A DNA stretch of 64,000 nt from Streptomyces sp. 378 (GTDB lineage: Bacteria; Actinomycetota; Actinomycetes; Streptomycetales; Streptomycetaceae): assembly GCF_030124145.1 (NCBI RefSeq), contig NZ_JASKMS010000002.1, forward strand, positions 448,289-512,288, given 5' to 3'. Below the pieces are notes generated by a model. That model was not told the DNA's origin and made no database searches. It saw only the letters and a program-made list of their open reading frames with translations. Positions 53,404 through 61,776 of the stretch are shown piece by piece (the stretch's first letter is position 1; the number at the start of each line of letters is the position of its first letter). The position numbers and the translations under genes were made by a program.

Positions 53404-53435
53404 CAGGGCCCCGGCCGCTCGTGGTCGGGGCCCTG
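53404..53435. terminator. Bidirectional terminator after desaturase
   Basis: Perfect 10-bp stem CAGGGCCCCG/CGGGGCCCTG (53404-53413, 53426-53435) with a 12-nt loop between the converging desaturase and WhiB genes. Confidence 0.8.
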
Positions 53436-53505
53436 TGCGCTGCCGGGCGGTCCTCGGCGCGAAGGCCGGATCCGGGCGGGGCAGGCCTGTTCCGGGGCGT
53501 CCCGG

Positions 53506-53751
53506 CTACCGGGACATCCGCCGCAGTTCCAGCCGTTCCTTCTCCGACAGGCCGCCCCAGACGCCGAAGCGCTCGTCGTTGTCGAGCGCGTACTCGAGGC
53601 AGGCCGTGCGGATCGGGCACATACCGCAGATCCGCTTCGCCTCCCGCACCGAGCTGCCCGGCTCGGGGAAGAAGAAGTCCGCTCCCGTCTGCGCGCACAA
53701 CGCCTCCTGCTGCCAGGTGGACCGGGGCGAGGTGATCGTGTCGATGTGCAT
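53506..53751 (-). CDS. WhiB-family [4Fe-4S] transcription factor (Wbl)
   Basis: 81 residues. Four cluster Cys at 19, 42, 45 and 51, the C-x2-C-x5-C arrangement, followed by GVWGG at 63-67 and a basic tail (LSEKERLELRRMSR). Wbl proteins partner the primary sigma factor in development, redox and antibiotic response. ATG at 53751 has no good ribosome site, so it may be leaderless or start differently; the longer upstream frame is not conserved-looking. The tail lacks the AT-hook of WblC, so it is not the activator inferred for the 45.8-kb promoter. Precise Wbl subtype not assigned. Confidence 0.9.
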   Translation of the reverse strand: MHIDTITSPRSTWQQEALCAQTGADFFFPEPGSSVREAKRICGMCPIRTACLEYALDNDERFGVWGGLSEKERLELRRMSR

Positions 53752-53966
53752 GTCCGGAAGCGTCGCGGGCGGCGAAAAACATCCGATCAACGCGGGATCA
53801 ACACGGCGTTCACGGGCCTTTGGCCGCTTCGACGGTCGCCCGCCGGAGGGGCCGGCGCACGGCGGCGCGCGCACACGGGACACCTGGCCCCGGCAGAGCC
53901 CGGGCGACGGTCGCCGCGGGGCGGTGCCAGACTCGGCGGTGCGGAGAACGGGACCCTGTGCGAGGA

Positions 53967-54762
53967 GTGGACCATACTCACCACCCCGTTACGTCACCGG
54001 CGCTCCGAACCGGATCGATCCAGGCACCCCCGACATCGACGGCGCCGCCGCCTCCTACGGCGGGCTGTTCGACTGGCGGTTCCGTCCGGGCGGCCCGGAC
54101 GTCGGCGGGTACGGCCTCTTCCAGCTGGGCGGCAGGACGGCCGCCGGGGGCGGGCAGACCACGCCGGAGCAGGGCCCGCCGTCCTGGACGGTGTACTTCG
54201 AGGTGCCGGACGCGGACGACACGGCCCGGGCGGCCGAGCGGGCACGGGGCTCGGTGGTGGTGCGGCCGATGGGCGTGCGGGACCTGGGCCGGACGGCGAT
54301 CCTCACCGACCGGGCGGGGGTGTCCTTCGGCTTGTGGCAGCCGGGCCGCGACCAGGGCCTGGAGGTCGTCCAGGAGCCCGGCTCACTGTGCTGGGTCGAG
54401 CTGTACACGGCGGACGTCCCGGCCGCGGCGGCCTTCTACCACTCCGTGCTCGGCCTGGAGACCTACGCCGTCGACTTCGCCGGCGGCGCGTACACCACGT
54501 TCCACCCCGCCGGGGAGAGCGAGGACGCCATGTTCGGCGGTGTCGTGCCCCTGGCCCGACGACCCGGGTGAGCGGGAGGCGTACTGGCTGCCGTACTTCG
54601 AGGTCGCCGACACGCACGCCGCCGTCGCCAGGGCCCGGGAGCTGGGCGGCACGGTCCGCCTCCCCCGCCAGGGACGTCCCGTCCGTCGGCCGCCTGGCCA
54701 AGCTCACCGACCCGTACGGCGCCCGCTTCGCGGTGATCCGCAGCGAGCCCCGGCAGGGCTGA
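53967..54762 (+). pseudogene. VOC/glyoxalase-family protein, disrupted by three frameshifts
   Basis: Two VOC domains of a family typically starting MDHTHHPVTSPAP. The GTG at 53967 has GAGGA just before it and begins VDHTHHPVTSPA, then the frame must change near 54005 to read NRIDPGTPDIDGAAASYGGLF. It changes again near 54555 (one extra C in GGCCCG) to read DDPGEREAYWLPYFEV and again near 54667 (one extra C in a run of five C) to read RDVPSVGRLAKLTDPYG. Family-typical residues are also altered (SYGGLFDW against the usual FYGGLFGW), which favours real decay over sequencing error, but C-run indels could be assembly artefacts. Would otherwise bind a metal and small substrate. Confidence 0.7.
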
Positions 54763-54776
54763 CGCTGCCCGGGGCT
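54746..54776. terminator. Hairpin after VOC pseudogene / LacI gene
   Basis: AGCCCCGG/CCGGGGCT (54746-54753 and 54769-54776) extended by an inner CAG/CTG pair with one bulge, between the converging genes. Confidence 0.6.
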
Positions 54777-54807
54777 GTTCGCGGGAACGGCAGGCAGCGG
54801 CCGGTCC

Positions 54808-55845
54808 CTACGCGGATCGGCGCCGTACCAGTGTGGTCGGCAGCACCACACTCGACGGTGCCGCCCCTACGCCGTCCTTCGGGGCGTCCCGGTCGAGGCC
54901 GCGCAGCAGCAGGCGGGCCATCAGGCGGCCCATCTCCTCGATGTCCTGACGGACCGTGGTGAGCGGCGGGTCGGTCTGTTCGGCCACGGGCCGCATGTCG
55001 TCGAAGCCGATCACGGCGACGTCCTCGGGGACCCGGCGGCCGGACTCGCGCAGGACGCGCAGGGCCCCGGAGGCCATGAGGTCGTTGGCGGCGAACACCC
55101 CGTCGACGTCCGGGCAGCGCTCCAGGAGCTCACGCATCGCCCGTTCACCCCCGGCGGGCGTGAAGTCGGCCTCGGCGATCAGCCGCGGGTCGGCGTCCAC
55201 CATGACGTCCCGGTAGCCGTCGAGGCGGTCCGCGGCGGAGGTCTGGTCGAGAGCGCCGGTGAGGTGCGCGATCCGGGTGCGGCCGAGGCCGGCCAGGTGG
55301 CGGACGGCGTCCCGGGCGCCGCCGCGGTTGTCGCTGTCGACGTAGACCACGTCCCGACGGTCGCCGCTCCAGCCGGGCCGGCCGCCGAAGACGGTGGGGA
55401 CGCCGGCCCGCTGGATCAGCTCCGGCAGCGGGTCGTCGAGGTGCAGGGAGAAGACGAGGGCCCCGTCGACATGCCCGCCGGCGAGGTACCGGCCGACCCG
55501 GGCGTGGTCGTCCCGGCCCTCGGTCAGCAGCAGCACGAGCTGGTTGTCGTGGGCGGTGAGCTCCTTGCTGATGCCGCGCAGCTGGAGCGCGAAGAACGGG
55601 TCGGCGAACACCCGGGTCTCCGGTTCGGCGACGACCACGGCGACCGCGTCGTGCCGCCGGGTCACCAGCGAGCGGGCGGCCTGGTTGGGCACGTAGCCGA
55701 GCTCGTCCACGGCCTTGCGGACCCGCTCCGCGAGGATGTCGCGCACCCCGTCGCCGCCGTTGACCACGCGGGACACGGTGGCCCGCGAGACACCAGCCCG
55801 GGCGGCCACGGCCTCCAGGGTGGGACGCGGCGCTGTGTCGGTCAC
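54808..55845 (-). CDS. LacI-family transcriptional regulator
   Basis: 345 residues. N-terminal helix-turn-helix PTLEAVAARAGVSRATVSRVVNGGDGVRD with the hinge helix LGYVPNQAARSL; periplasmic-binding-type sugar domain from about residue 70 (AVAVVVAEP, GVFAANDLMASGALRVL, VIGFDDMRPVAEQTDPPLTTV). GTG at 55845 has GAGGAG 7 nt upstream. A CebR-like palindrome lies 58 bp upstream, so it probably represses its own gene and may act on the neighbouring laccase and sugar-oxidation genes. Effector sugar unknown. Confidence 0.92.
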   Translation of the reverse strand: MTDTAPRPTLEAVAARAGVSRATVSRVVNGGDGVRDILAERVRKAVDELGYVPNQAARSLVTRRHDAVAVVVAEPETRVFADPFFALQLRGISKELTAHDNQLVLLLTEGRDDHARVGRYLAGGHVDGALVFSLHLDDPLPELIQRAGVPTVFGGRPGWSGDRRDVVYVDSDNRGGARDAVRHLAGLGRTRIAHLTGALDQTSAADRLDGYRDVMVDADPRLIAEADFTPAGGERAMRELLERCPDVDGVFAANDLMASGALRVLRESGRRVPEDVAVIGFDDMRPVAEQTDPPLTTVRQDIEEMGRLMARLLLRGLDRDAPKDGVGAAPSSVVLPTTLVRRRSA

Positions 55846-55902
55846 TTCGGGGCTCCTCACCTGCGGCTGCGGATCAGGATAGCCCCGGGGACGCAGCGTG
55901 GT

Positions 55903-55914
55903 GAGAGCGCTCTC
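55903..55914. promoter_or_regulatory. LacI-type operator GAGAGCGCTCTC
   Basis: Perfect 12-bp palindrome centred in the gap between the LacI gene and the laccase gene. The core GAGCGCTC matches the centre of the CebR box TGGGAGCGCTCCCA of Streptomyces. Confidence 0.65.
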
Positions 55915-55939
55915 GCACAGTGCGGGCGGCAACGGCCCG

Positions 55940-56917
55940 TCAATGCTCGTGCCCGCCTCCCGGTGGCTGCTGCCCGTGCTCGTGCGGCTCGTACCCCGGA
56001 ATCGTCCCGTCCGGCTTCTTCACCAGGAACAGCCCCACCATCCCCATGTCGGAGTGGCTCTGGACGTGGCAGTGGTACATCCAGGCGCCCGCGCCGACGC
56101 CCTCCCCCGCGATCACCTGGAAGCCGAAGGAGTCGGCGGGCCCCGTGATCTTGTTGTCGATGACCTGGCTGGGGTCCTCGGGGCCGGTCAGCATGCCGGT
56201 GCGGTTGTCCGCCCAGCGATGACCGTGCAGGTGGAACGTGTGGTAGAACTCGCCGTGCGTGATCACGACGAACTCGACGCGATCGCCCACCGTGGCCTCG
56301 AAGTCCGGCCCGGTGTGCGGCGGTTTGTTGTTGATGCGCATGTCGTTGAAGACGACCGTGTGCGTCCGGTCCGGCAGGACGTCGCCCTTGCGGCGGACGA
56401 TGACCGGGCCGAACAGGCCCTTCTGCAGCCCCTGCGTTCCGTGTTCCGTGCCGACGACGTGGTCGTGGTAATGCCAGTAGCCCGCGCTGCCCGAGCGCCA
56501 CGTGCCGTCCTTGCGGCGGCCGGGGGCGTGGGTGCGCCAGGTGTAGGTGCGGGTTCCCCCCGGCTCCACATGACTGCGGTTCAGTTTCGTGCCGTCACTG
56601 GTGATCTCGTAGTCCAGGCCGTGGACGTGCAGACTCACGTCCACGTCCATGGTGTTCTCGAACTCGACGTGCAGCGTGTCGCCCTCGTTGAGTTCGATCA
56701 GCGGCCCCGGGATGCTCGCCTTACCCTTCTCCAGCCCGTAGCCCATCTGGCCGTCGGGCAGTTTCTCGGCGTACAGCCTGATGCGCTTCACCTCGCCCCC
56801 GGCGGGCGCCGTCTCGGCCGGTCCGGCGGCGCTCACGGCCTCCGGCGCCACGGACAACGATGTCGCGACGGCCGCGCCGCCCAGCAGGACCCGCCGGTTG
56901 AAGCTGCGTCTGTCCAT
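55940..56917 (-). CDS. Two-domain small laccase (SLAC/EpoA-type multicopper oxidase)
   Basis: 325 residues, exported by the Tat route ([12 protein letters not shown] near residues 3-14, signal to about 31). Copper ligands: H97-V-H99, H149-Y-H151-D-H153, the H-T-F-H-L-H-G-H segment at 226-233 and [12 protein letters not shown] at 281-292, giving the type 1 Cys282-His287-Met292 set and a trinuclear cluster. Two cupredoxin domains only, so trimeric as in S. coelicolor SLAC. Oxidises phenols and reduces O2 to water. ATG at 56917 with GGGGAG 7 nt upstream. Divergent from the sugar-dehydrogenase operon. In S. griseus the relative EpoA is linked to morphogenesis. Confidence 0.95.
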   Translation of the reverse strand: MDRRSFNRRVLLGGAAVATSLSVAPEAVSAAGPAETAPAGGEVKRIRLYAEKLPDGQMGYGLEKGKASIPGPLIELNEGDTLHVEFENTMDVDVSLHVHGLDYEITSDGTKLNRSHVEPGGTRTYTWRTHAPGRRKDGTWRSGSAGYWHYHDHVVGTEHGTQGLQKGLFGPVIVRRKGDVLPDRTHTVVFNDMRINNKPPHTGPDFEATVGDRVEFVVITHGEFYHTFHLHGHRWADNRTGMLTGPEDPSQVIDNKITGPADSFGFQVIAGEGVGAGAWMYHCHVQSHSDMGMVGLFLVKKPDGTIPGYEPHEHGQQPPGGGHEH

Positions 56918-57043
56918 GCGGAACTCCCCACCCTGGAAAGGCTTTTACGGAGGCGTACCTGTGATGAACCGGTGCGACGGTACCGGCCGCGCTCCCGTTT
57001 ATCCACACTCAAGACAAAGTTGGTGCCGTCCCGGTCATAGGTA

Positions 57044-57072
57044 TTGGCGAGACACGCAAAGGGGTTTAGCTT
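57044..57072 (+). promoter_or_regulatory. Promoter for ThuA/sugar-dehydrogenase operon
   Basis: TTGGCG (57044-57049), 17-bp spacer, TAGCTT (57067-57072), giving a start point near 57079 and a leader of about 28 nt with GAGGAGG before the ATG. I could not place a promoter for the laccase in the same gap with confidence. Confidence 0.5.
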
Positions 57073-57106
57073 CCTTGACGGTGTCGCCGTGACCGAGGAG
57101 GTACCC

Positions 57107-59587
57107 ATGCACTTACGAGGGTTGAGCAGATCAAGACACGTCTGGGCGGCGTCCGTCGCCGCCGGGGTCGTGACCGCCGGGCTGCTGTCCGGCCCGGCCG
57201 CGAGTGCGCGTCCCTATCCCGAACCCCCGCTGACAACGATGTCGATCAAGTCGCCGCCGGGCGGCGCGAACGTACGGGTGCTGATCTTCCACGGCTCGGC
57301 GGCGGCCGGGGAGGAGTCTCCGGTCGTGAACGCCGGGATCGCGGCCGTCGAGGACATCGGCCGCGCGGGCCCGGAGAACCGCCGCTTCAAGGTCCAGGCC
57401 ACCGCCGACGCCTCGGTGTTCACCGACGGGACACGACTCGGCCGCTTCAACGCGATCGTGTTCCTGACCGGCGGGGGCGATGTCCTCGACGCGGAGCAGG
57501 AGGCGGGCCTGGAGGCCTATATGGAGGCCGGCGGCGGATTCGTCGGCATCCATGACGCGGCGCGCGCGGAGCCGTACTCGGACTGGTTCACCGGGTTGGT
57601 GGGGGCCCGTCCGGCCGCCTCCGGCCCGACGGCCGTCCAGCGCGCCACGGTGGAGGTCGGAGACCGCGGGCACCCCGCCACCAAGGACCTGCCGGTGCAG
57701 TGGAAACGCCCGGACCGTTGGCTCAACTGGGTGAAGAACCCGTCGGGCGAGGTGCACACGGTCGCCCGGGTCCGCGAGTCGACGTACCAGCCGGGCGCGG
57801 GCGCCAACGGCTGGGACCACCCGGTCAGCTGGTGCCGTGACTACGACGGCGGCCGGTCCTTCTACACCGGGATGGGCGGGACGGTGTCGTCGTACGACGA
57901 GACCGACTTCCGCGCTCACCTGCGGGGCGCGCTGATGTGGACGACCCGGCTGGAGCAGGCCGACTGCAAGGCGACCATCAACGCCAACTACGCGGCGGAG
58001 CGGCTGACCAAGCCCAACCAGCCCGGGCAGAACGACCAGATCGGCGAGCCGCACGGGATGGTCACCGCGCCCGACGGCCGGGTGTTCTACATCGGCCGGG
58101 GCGGCGCCGACTCCTCACAGCCCGTGATCACGGACTGGAACAACCCCGACATCGGCAAGGGCAAGGGCGAGATCCACGTCTACGACCCGACGACCAAGCA
58201 GGTCGGCCTCGCCGGTGCGCTCACCGTCTTCGGTAACAAGGGCGGCGGGGACGAACTGGTCAAGGTCGAGGAGGGCCTGCTCGGCATCGAGCTGGATCCC
58301 GGGTTCGCGCAGAACGGCTGGGTGTATCTGCACTACACACCGCACGAGCGGATCAACCGCGAGACGCGGACGGCGGAGCGGCGGGTCTCCCGGTTCACGC
58401 TCGACCGGGCCACGAACAAGCTGGATCTGTCCAGCGAGAAGGTGCTGCTGAAGTGGCCGGTGCAGATCCACAGTTGCTGCCACGCGGGCGGCGGGATGGC
58501 CTGGGACTCCAAGGGCAACCTGTACATCGCCACGGGTGACAACAACTCCAGCGGCTTCAGCGCCGGTTACTCGGGCAACAACCCGGAGCCGAACTACAAG
58601 GGCGTCTCCTTCGCGGACGCACGCCGCACCGCGGGCAACACCAACAACCTCAACGGCAAGATCCTGCGCATCCACCCGGAGCCGGACGGGACGTACACCC
58701 TCCCCGAGGGCAACCTCTTCACCGGGAAGGAGACCGACGAGGGCGGCGGCAAGACCCGCGGCGAGATCTACGTGATGGGCGTGCGCAACCCGGCGCGCAT
58801 CTCCGTCGACACCTCGACCGACGTGCTCCACGCGGGCTGGGTCGGCCCGGACGCGAGTGCGCCCTCGACCACCTGGGGTCCGGCCAAGTACGACACGTTC
58901 GCCGCCATCACCGAGGCGGGCAACCGCGGCTGGCCGTACTGCATGGGCAACAAGCAGCCCTACCGGGACCGCAATCTGCCCGATCCGTCCAAGCCTCTGG
59001 GCTGGTACGACTGCGACCACCCGAAGAACGAGTCACCGAACAACGACGGCCTGGTCAACCTGCCGCCGGTGACCGGCAACAACATCTGGTACTCGCCCTC
59101 GGGCGGCGCGCCGGACTACCCGCGGGACGCGAACGGTGTCCCGTCGTACCGGCCGTCGGAGGCCACGTACCGCCTGCCCTGGCTGAAGGGCGGCGGGCAG
59201 GCCGCGATGAACGGGCCGGTCTACCGGTACGGCACGGCCGCGGCCGACAGCACCGTCAAGTGGCCGGCCTACTGGGACGGCAAGTGGTTCGTCGGTGACT
59301 TCTACGACGCCGACCAGCCGCGCAACGCCGTGCTCATGGACCCGAAGACCCAGGGCGACGGCGGTCTGCCGGTGCACTCCGAGTCGCTGAAGAAGATCGT
59401 GCCGATCGGCAACGACGGCATCAAGAACCTCATGGACTGGAAGTTCGGTCCGGACGGCGCGCTGTACGTCCTCGACTACGGGCGCGGCTTCTTCACCTCG
59501 GACTCCAAGTCGGCCCTGTGGCGGGTCACCTACAAGGGCGGCGGGCCCACCCCGGCCGCCGGTCGGCTGGCGAGGGGGAGCGAGTGA
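57107..59587 (+). CDS. Secreted ThuA domain fused to PQQ-type sugar dehydrogenase propeller
   Basis: 826 residues. Sec signal to about residue 34 (ends AASA). ThuA trehalose-utilisation fold, about 45-290 (VRVLIFHGSAAAGEES, FLTGGGDVL, GGFVGIHDAA). From about 310 to 820 a six-bladed glucose/sorbosone-dehydrogenase-type propeller: HGMVTAPDGRVFYIGRGG, GLLGIELDPGF, HSCCHAGGGMAWDSKGNLYIATGD, NLNGKILRIHPEPDG, MGVRNPARI. The vicinal CC is unusual for soluble GDH. ATG at 57107 with GAGGAGG; codon 3 is TTA and codons 3-10 are nearly all rare (TTA, CGA, TTG, AGA, TCA, AGA), so it is probably bldA-dependent. Ends GTGA-overlapping the next gene. Confidence 0.92.
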   Translation: MHLRGLSRSRHVWAASVAAGVVTAGLLSGPAASARPYPEPPLTTMSIKSPPGGANVRVLIFHGSAAAGEESPVVNAGIAAVEDIGRAGPENRRFKVQATADASVFTDGTRLGRFNAIVFLTGGGDVLDAEQEAGLEAYMEAGGGFVGIHDAARAEPYSDWFTGLVGARPAASGPTAVQRATVEVGDRGHPATKDLPVQWKRPDRWLNWVKNPSGEVHTVARVRESTYQPGAGANGWDHPVSWCRDYDGGRSFYTGMGGTVSSYDETDFRAHLRGALMWTTRLEQADCKATINANYAAERLTKPNQPGQNDQIGEPHGMVTAPDGRVFYIGRGGADSSQPVITDWNNPDIGKGKGEIHVYDPTTKQVGLAGALTVFGNKGGGDELVKVEEGLLGIELDPGFAQNGWVYLHYTPHERINRETRTAERRVSRFTLDRATNKLDLSSEKVLLKWPVQIHSCCHAGGGMAWDSKGNLYIATGDNNSSGFSAGYSGNNPEPNYKGVSFADARRTAGNTNNLNGKILRIHPEPDGTYTLPEGNLFTGKETDEGGGKTRGEIYVMGVRNPARISVDTSTDVLHAGWVGPDASAPSTTWGPAKYDTFAAITEAGNRGWPYCMGNKQPYRDRNLPDPSKPLGWYDCDHPKNESPNNDGLVNLPPVTGNNIWYSPSGGAPDYPRDANGVPSYRPSEATYRLPWLKGGGQAAMNGPVYRYGTAAADSTVKWPAYWDGKWFVGDFYDADQPRNAVLMDPKTQGDGGLPVHSESLKKIVPIGNDGIKNLMDWKFGPDGALYVLDYGRGFFTSDSKSALWRVTYKGGGPTPAAGRLARGSE

Positions 59588-61776
59588 TCCGGCACCGAAG
59601 AGTCTGGGCCGCCCTGCTGGCCGCCCTGCTGATGCTGCTCGGCGTGCAGGCACTGCCCGCCGCCGGGCAGCCCGAGAAGGAGGCCGCCGACCAGGTGCTC
59701 ACCTGGACGGCCGGCAACGACATCGACACGTACCTCTCCGCACCGAGGACCGCGGTCGCCGGGGCGGCCACGATCGTGTTCGAGAACAGCACGGCCACCG
59801 GGAACACCACGGGCATGCCGCACACGCTGACGTTCGTGACCAGCGATCCCGAGTTCAACAGCGATGTGCAGCTCAACATCCTGGCCAACCCGAACGACGC
59901 CCAGGGCGGCAAGCACACCGCCCAGGTCACGCTCACGCCCGGCCGGTACTTCTACCACTGCACGATCCCCGGCCACGGCCAGATGCAGGGCATCCTGACG
60001 GTGACCGAGGGCACCGGCGAGGACACCACGGCGCCCGAGGCGTCGGCGCACGTCAGCGGCACGCAGAACACGCAGGGCGCGTACGTCGGTTCGGCGAGCG
60101 TGGCGCTGCACGCCACCGACGAGGGCGGCTCCGGCGTCGACCGGATCGAGTACGCGATCGGCGAGGCGGGTGCCTGGCAGCCGTACACCGCACCGGTCGT
60201 CGTCGACCAGGTCGGCAGCCATCGGGTCCGTTACCGGGCGTTCGACAAGGCGGGGAACGTCTCCGCCGAGAAGAGCGCCGAGTTCACGGTCGTGGCGCCG
60301 CAGTCGGACGACTCCACCGCGCCGGAGACCTCGGCGACGGTGAGCGGTGAGCACGACGCCGACGGGGCGTACATCGACATGGCGACGGTCACGGTCTCGG
60401 CCTCCGACACGGGTTCCGGGGTCAACACCATCGAGTACGCGGTCGGTTCGGGTGCCTGGCAGCCGTACACCGCACCCGTGATGGTGCACCAGGTGGGCGA
60501 GCACACCGTCCGCTACCGCGCCACCGACAAGGCGGGCAACGTGGCGGCGGAGAAGAGCGTGCGTTTCACGGTGGTCGCCGCGCCGCCGCAGGACACCACC
60601 CCGCCGGTGACGGGGGTGAGTGTGGAGGGCACGAAGAACTCCGCCGGGGCCTACGTCAACGGCGCCCGGGTGACCGTCACGGCGACCGACGCGCACGGCT
60701 CGGGCGTCGAGAGGATCGAGTACTCGCTGGACGGCGGGCCCTACCTCGCCTACTCGGCGCCGGTGGTGGTCGACCGGGCGGGCGCGCACACCGTGGCGTA
60801 CCGGGCGACGGACAAGGCCGGCAACACGGCGGCGGCCCGCACGGTGACCTTCACGGTCGTCTCCGGGCAGGTCCCGGCGCCGGACTGCCCCGAGTACGAC
60901 GAGCGGTCGACGGTGATCGTCGGCACGGTCGACTCCGGCGTGCGCAACCGGGTCACCGACAACCGGTGCCGGATCGGGGAGCTGATCGAGGACGAGAGGG
61001 AGTGGACGTCCCAGGCACTGTTCCTCAAGCACGTGACGTCCGTCCTGGACGACCTGCTGAAGGAAGGAGTCATCGACCAGCGGGAGTCCAAGGCGATCCG
61101 GAAGGCCGCCCGGCAATCCGGCATCGGCACACCGGGGCAGACCGAGGGGTACCGCGCGCTCTTCGACGGCACCGCGGAGTCCCTCGCCAAGTGGCAGCAC
61201 GTGGGCGGCGGTTCGTTCGGGCTGAACCCGGACGGGACGATCACCTCCGGCACCACGACACCCGGGTTGGGCATGCTGTGGTTCCCGCAGCGCAAGTACG
61301 GCGACTTCTCGCTGAAGCTCCAGTGGCGGGACGACGCCCCGGGCACCGGCAACGCCAACTCCGGTGTGTTCGTGCGCTTCCCGTGGGTCCACGACCACCC
61401 GGAGGAGTCCCGCCCGGAGTGGGTCGCCATCAAGTACGGGCACGAGGTGCAGGTGCTCGACCGGCCCGACGGCGACATGTACAAGACCGGCTCCCTCTAC
61501 GGCTTCGACCGCGTGGGCCTGGCCGGGGCGGGCGTGACGCAGAAGGGCACCTGGAACGACTACGAGATCCGCGTGGAGGGCCAGCACTACTCGGTGTTCC
61601 GCAACGGTGTGCTGATCAACGAGTTCGACAACACCGGCGGCCAGGAGTTCAGCCCGCCCCGCTCGGACGACCCGGGCACGGACGGGCGGCGCTTCGCCTC
61701 CGGCTACATCGGGCTGCAGGTGCACGGCACGACGGATGTGGTCTCGTTCCGGGACATCCGGATCAAGGACCTGTAG
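59584..61776 (+). CDS. Secreted cupredoxin, three Ig-like repeats and DUF1080 (3-keto-glycoside hydrolase-type) domain
   Basis: 730 residues. Signal peptide to about residue 27. Cupredoxin domain (about 35-142) with a full type 1 copper site: H80, C126, H131, M134 (YHCTIPGHGQM). Three tandem 95-residue OmpL47/Ig-like repeats at about 148-246, 254-345 and 351-443, each with AGAHTVxYRATDKAGN-type ends. Linker with a helical region (about 460-540), then DUF1080/LamG-type domain, about 545-730 (YRALFDGTAESLAKWQH, GMLWFPQRKYGDFSLKLQWR, NSGVFVRFP, WNDYEIRVEGQHYSVFRNG). GTG at 59584 overlaps the upstream TGA, so the two are made together. Its last 14 bases overlap the convergent NHEJ polymerase gene. 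Confidence 0.92.
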   Translation: MIRHRRVWAALLAALLMLLGVQALPAAGQPEKEAADQVLTWTAGNDIDTYLSAPRTAVAGAATIVFENSTATGNTTGMPHTLTFVTSDPEFNSDVQLNILANPNDAQGGKHTAQVTLTPGRYFYHCTIPGHGQMQGILTVTEGTGEDTTAPEASAHVSGTQNTQGAYVGSASVALHATDEGGSGVDRIEYAIGEAGAWQPYTAPVVVDQVGSHRVRYRAFDKAGNVSAEKSAEFTVVAPQSDDSTAPETSATVSGEHDADGAYIDMATVTVSASDTGSGVNTIEYAVGSGAWQPYTAPVMVHQVGEHTVRYRATDKAGNVAAEKSVRFTVVAAPPQDTTPPVTGVSVEGTKNSAGAYVNGARVTVTATDAHGSGVERIEYSLDGGPYLAYSAPVVVDRAGAHTVAYRATDKAGNTAAARTVTFTVVSGQVPAPDCPEYDERSTVIVGTVDSGVRNRVTDNRCRIGELIEDEREWTSQALFLKHVTSVLDDLLKEGVIDQRESKAIRKAARQSGIGTPGQTEGYRALFDGTAESLAKWQHVGGGSFGLNPDGTITSGTTTPGLGMLWFPQRKYGDFSLKLQWRDDAPGTGNANSGVFVRFPWVHDHPEESRPEWVAIKYGHEVQVLDRPDGDMYKTGSLYGFDRVGLAGAGVTQKGTWNDYEIRVEGQHYSVFRNGVLINEFDNTGGQEFSPPRSDDPGTDGRRFASGYIGLQVHGTTDVVSFRDIRIKDL

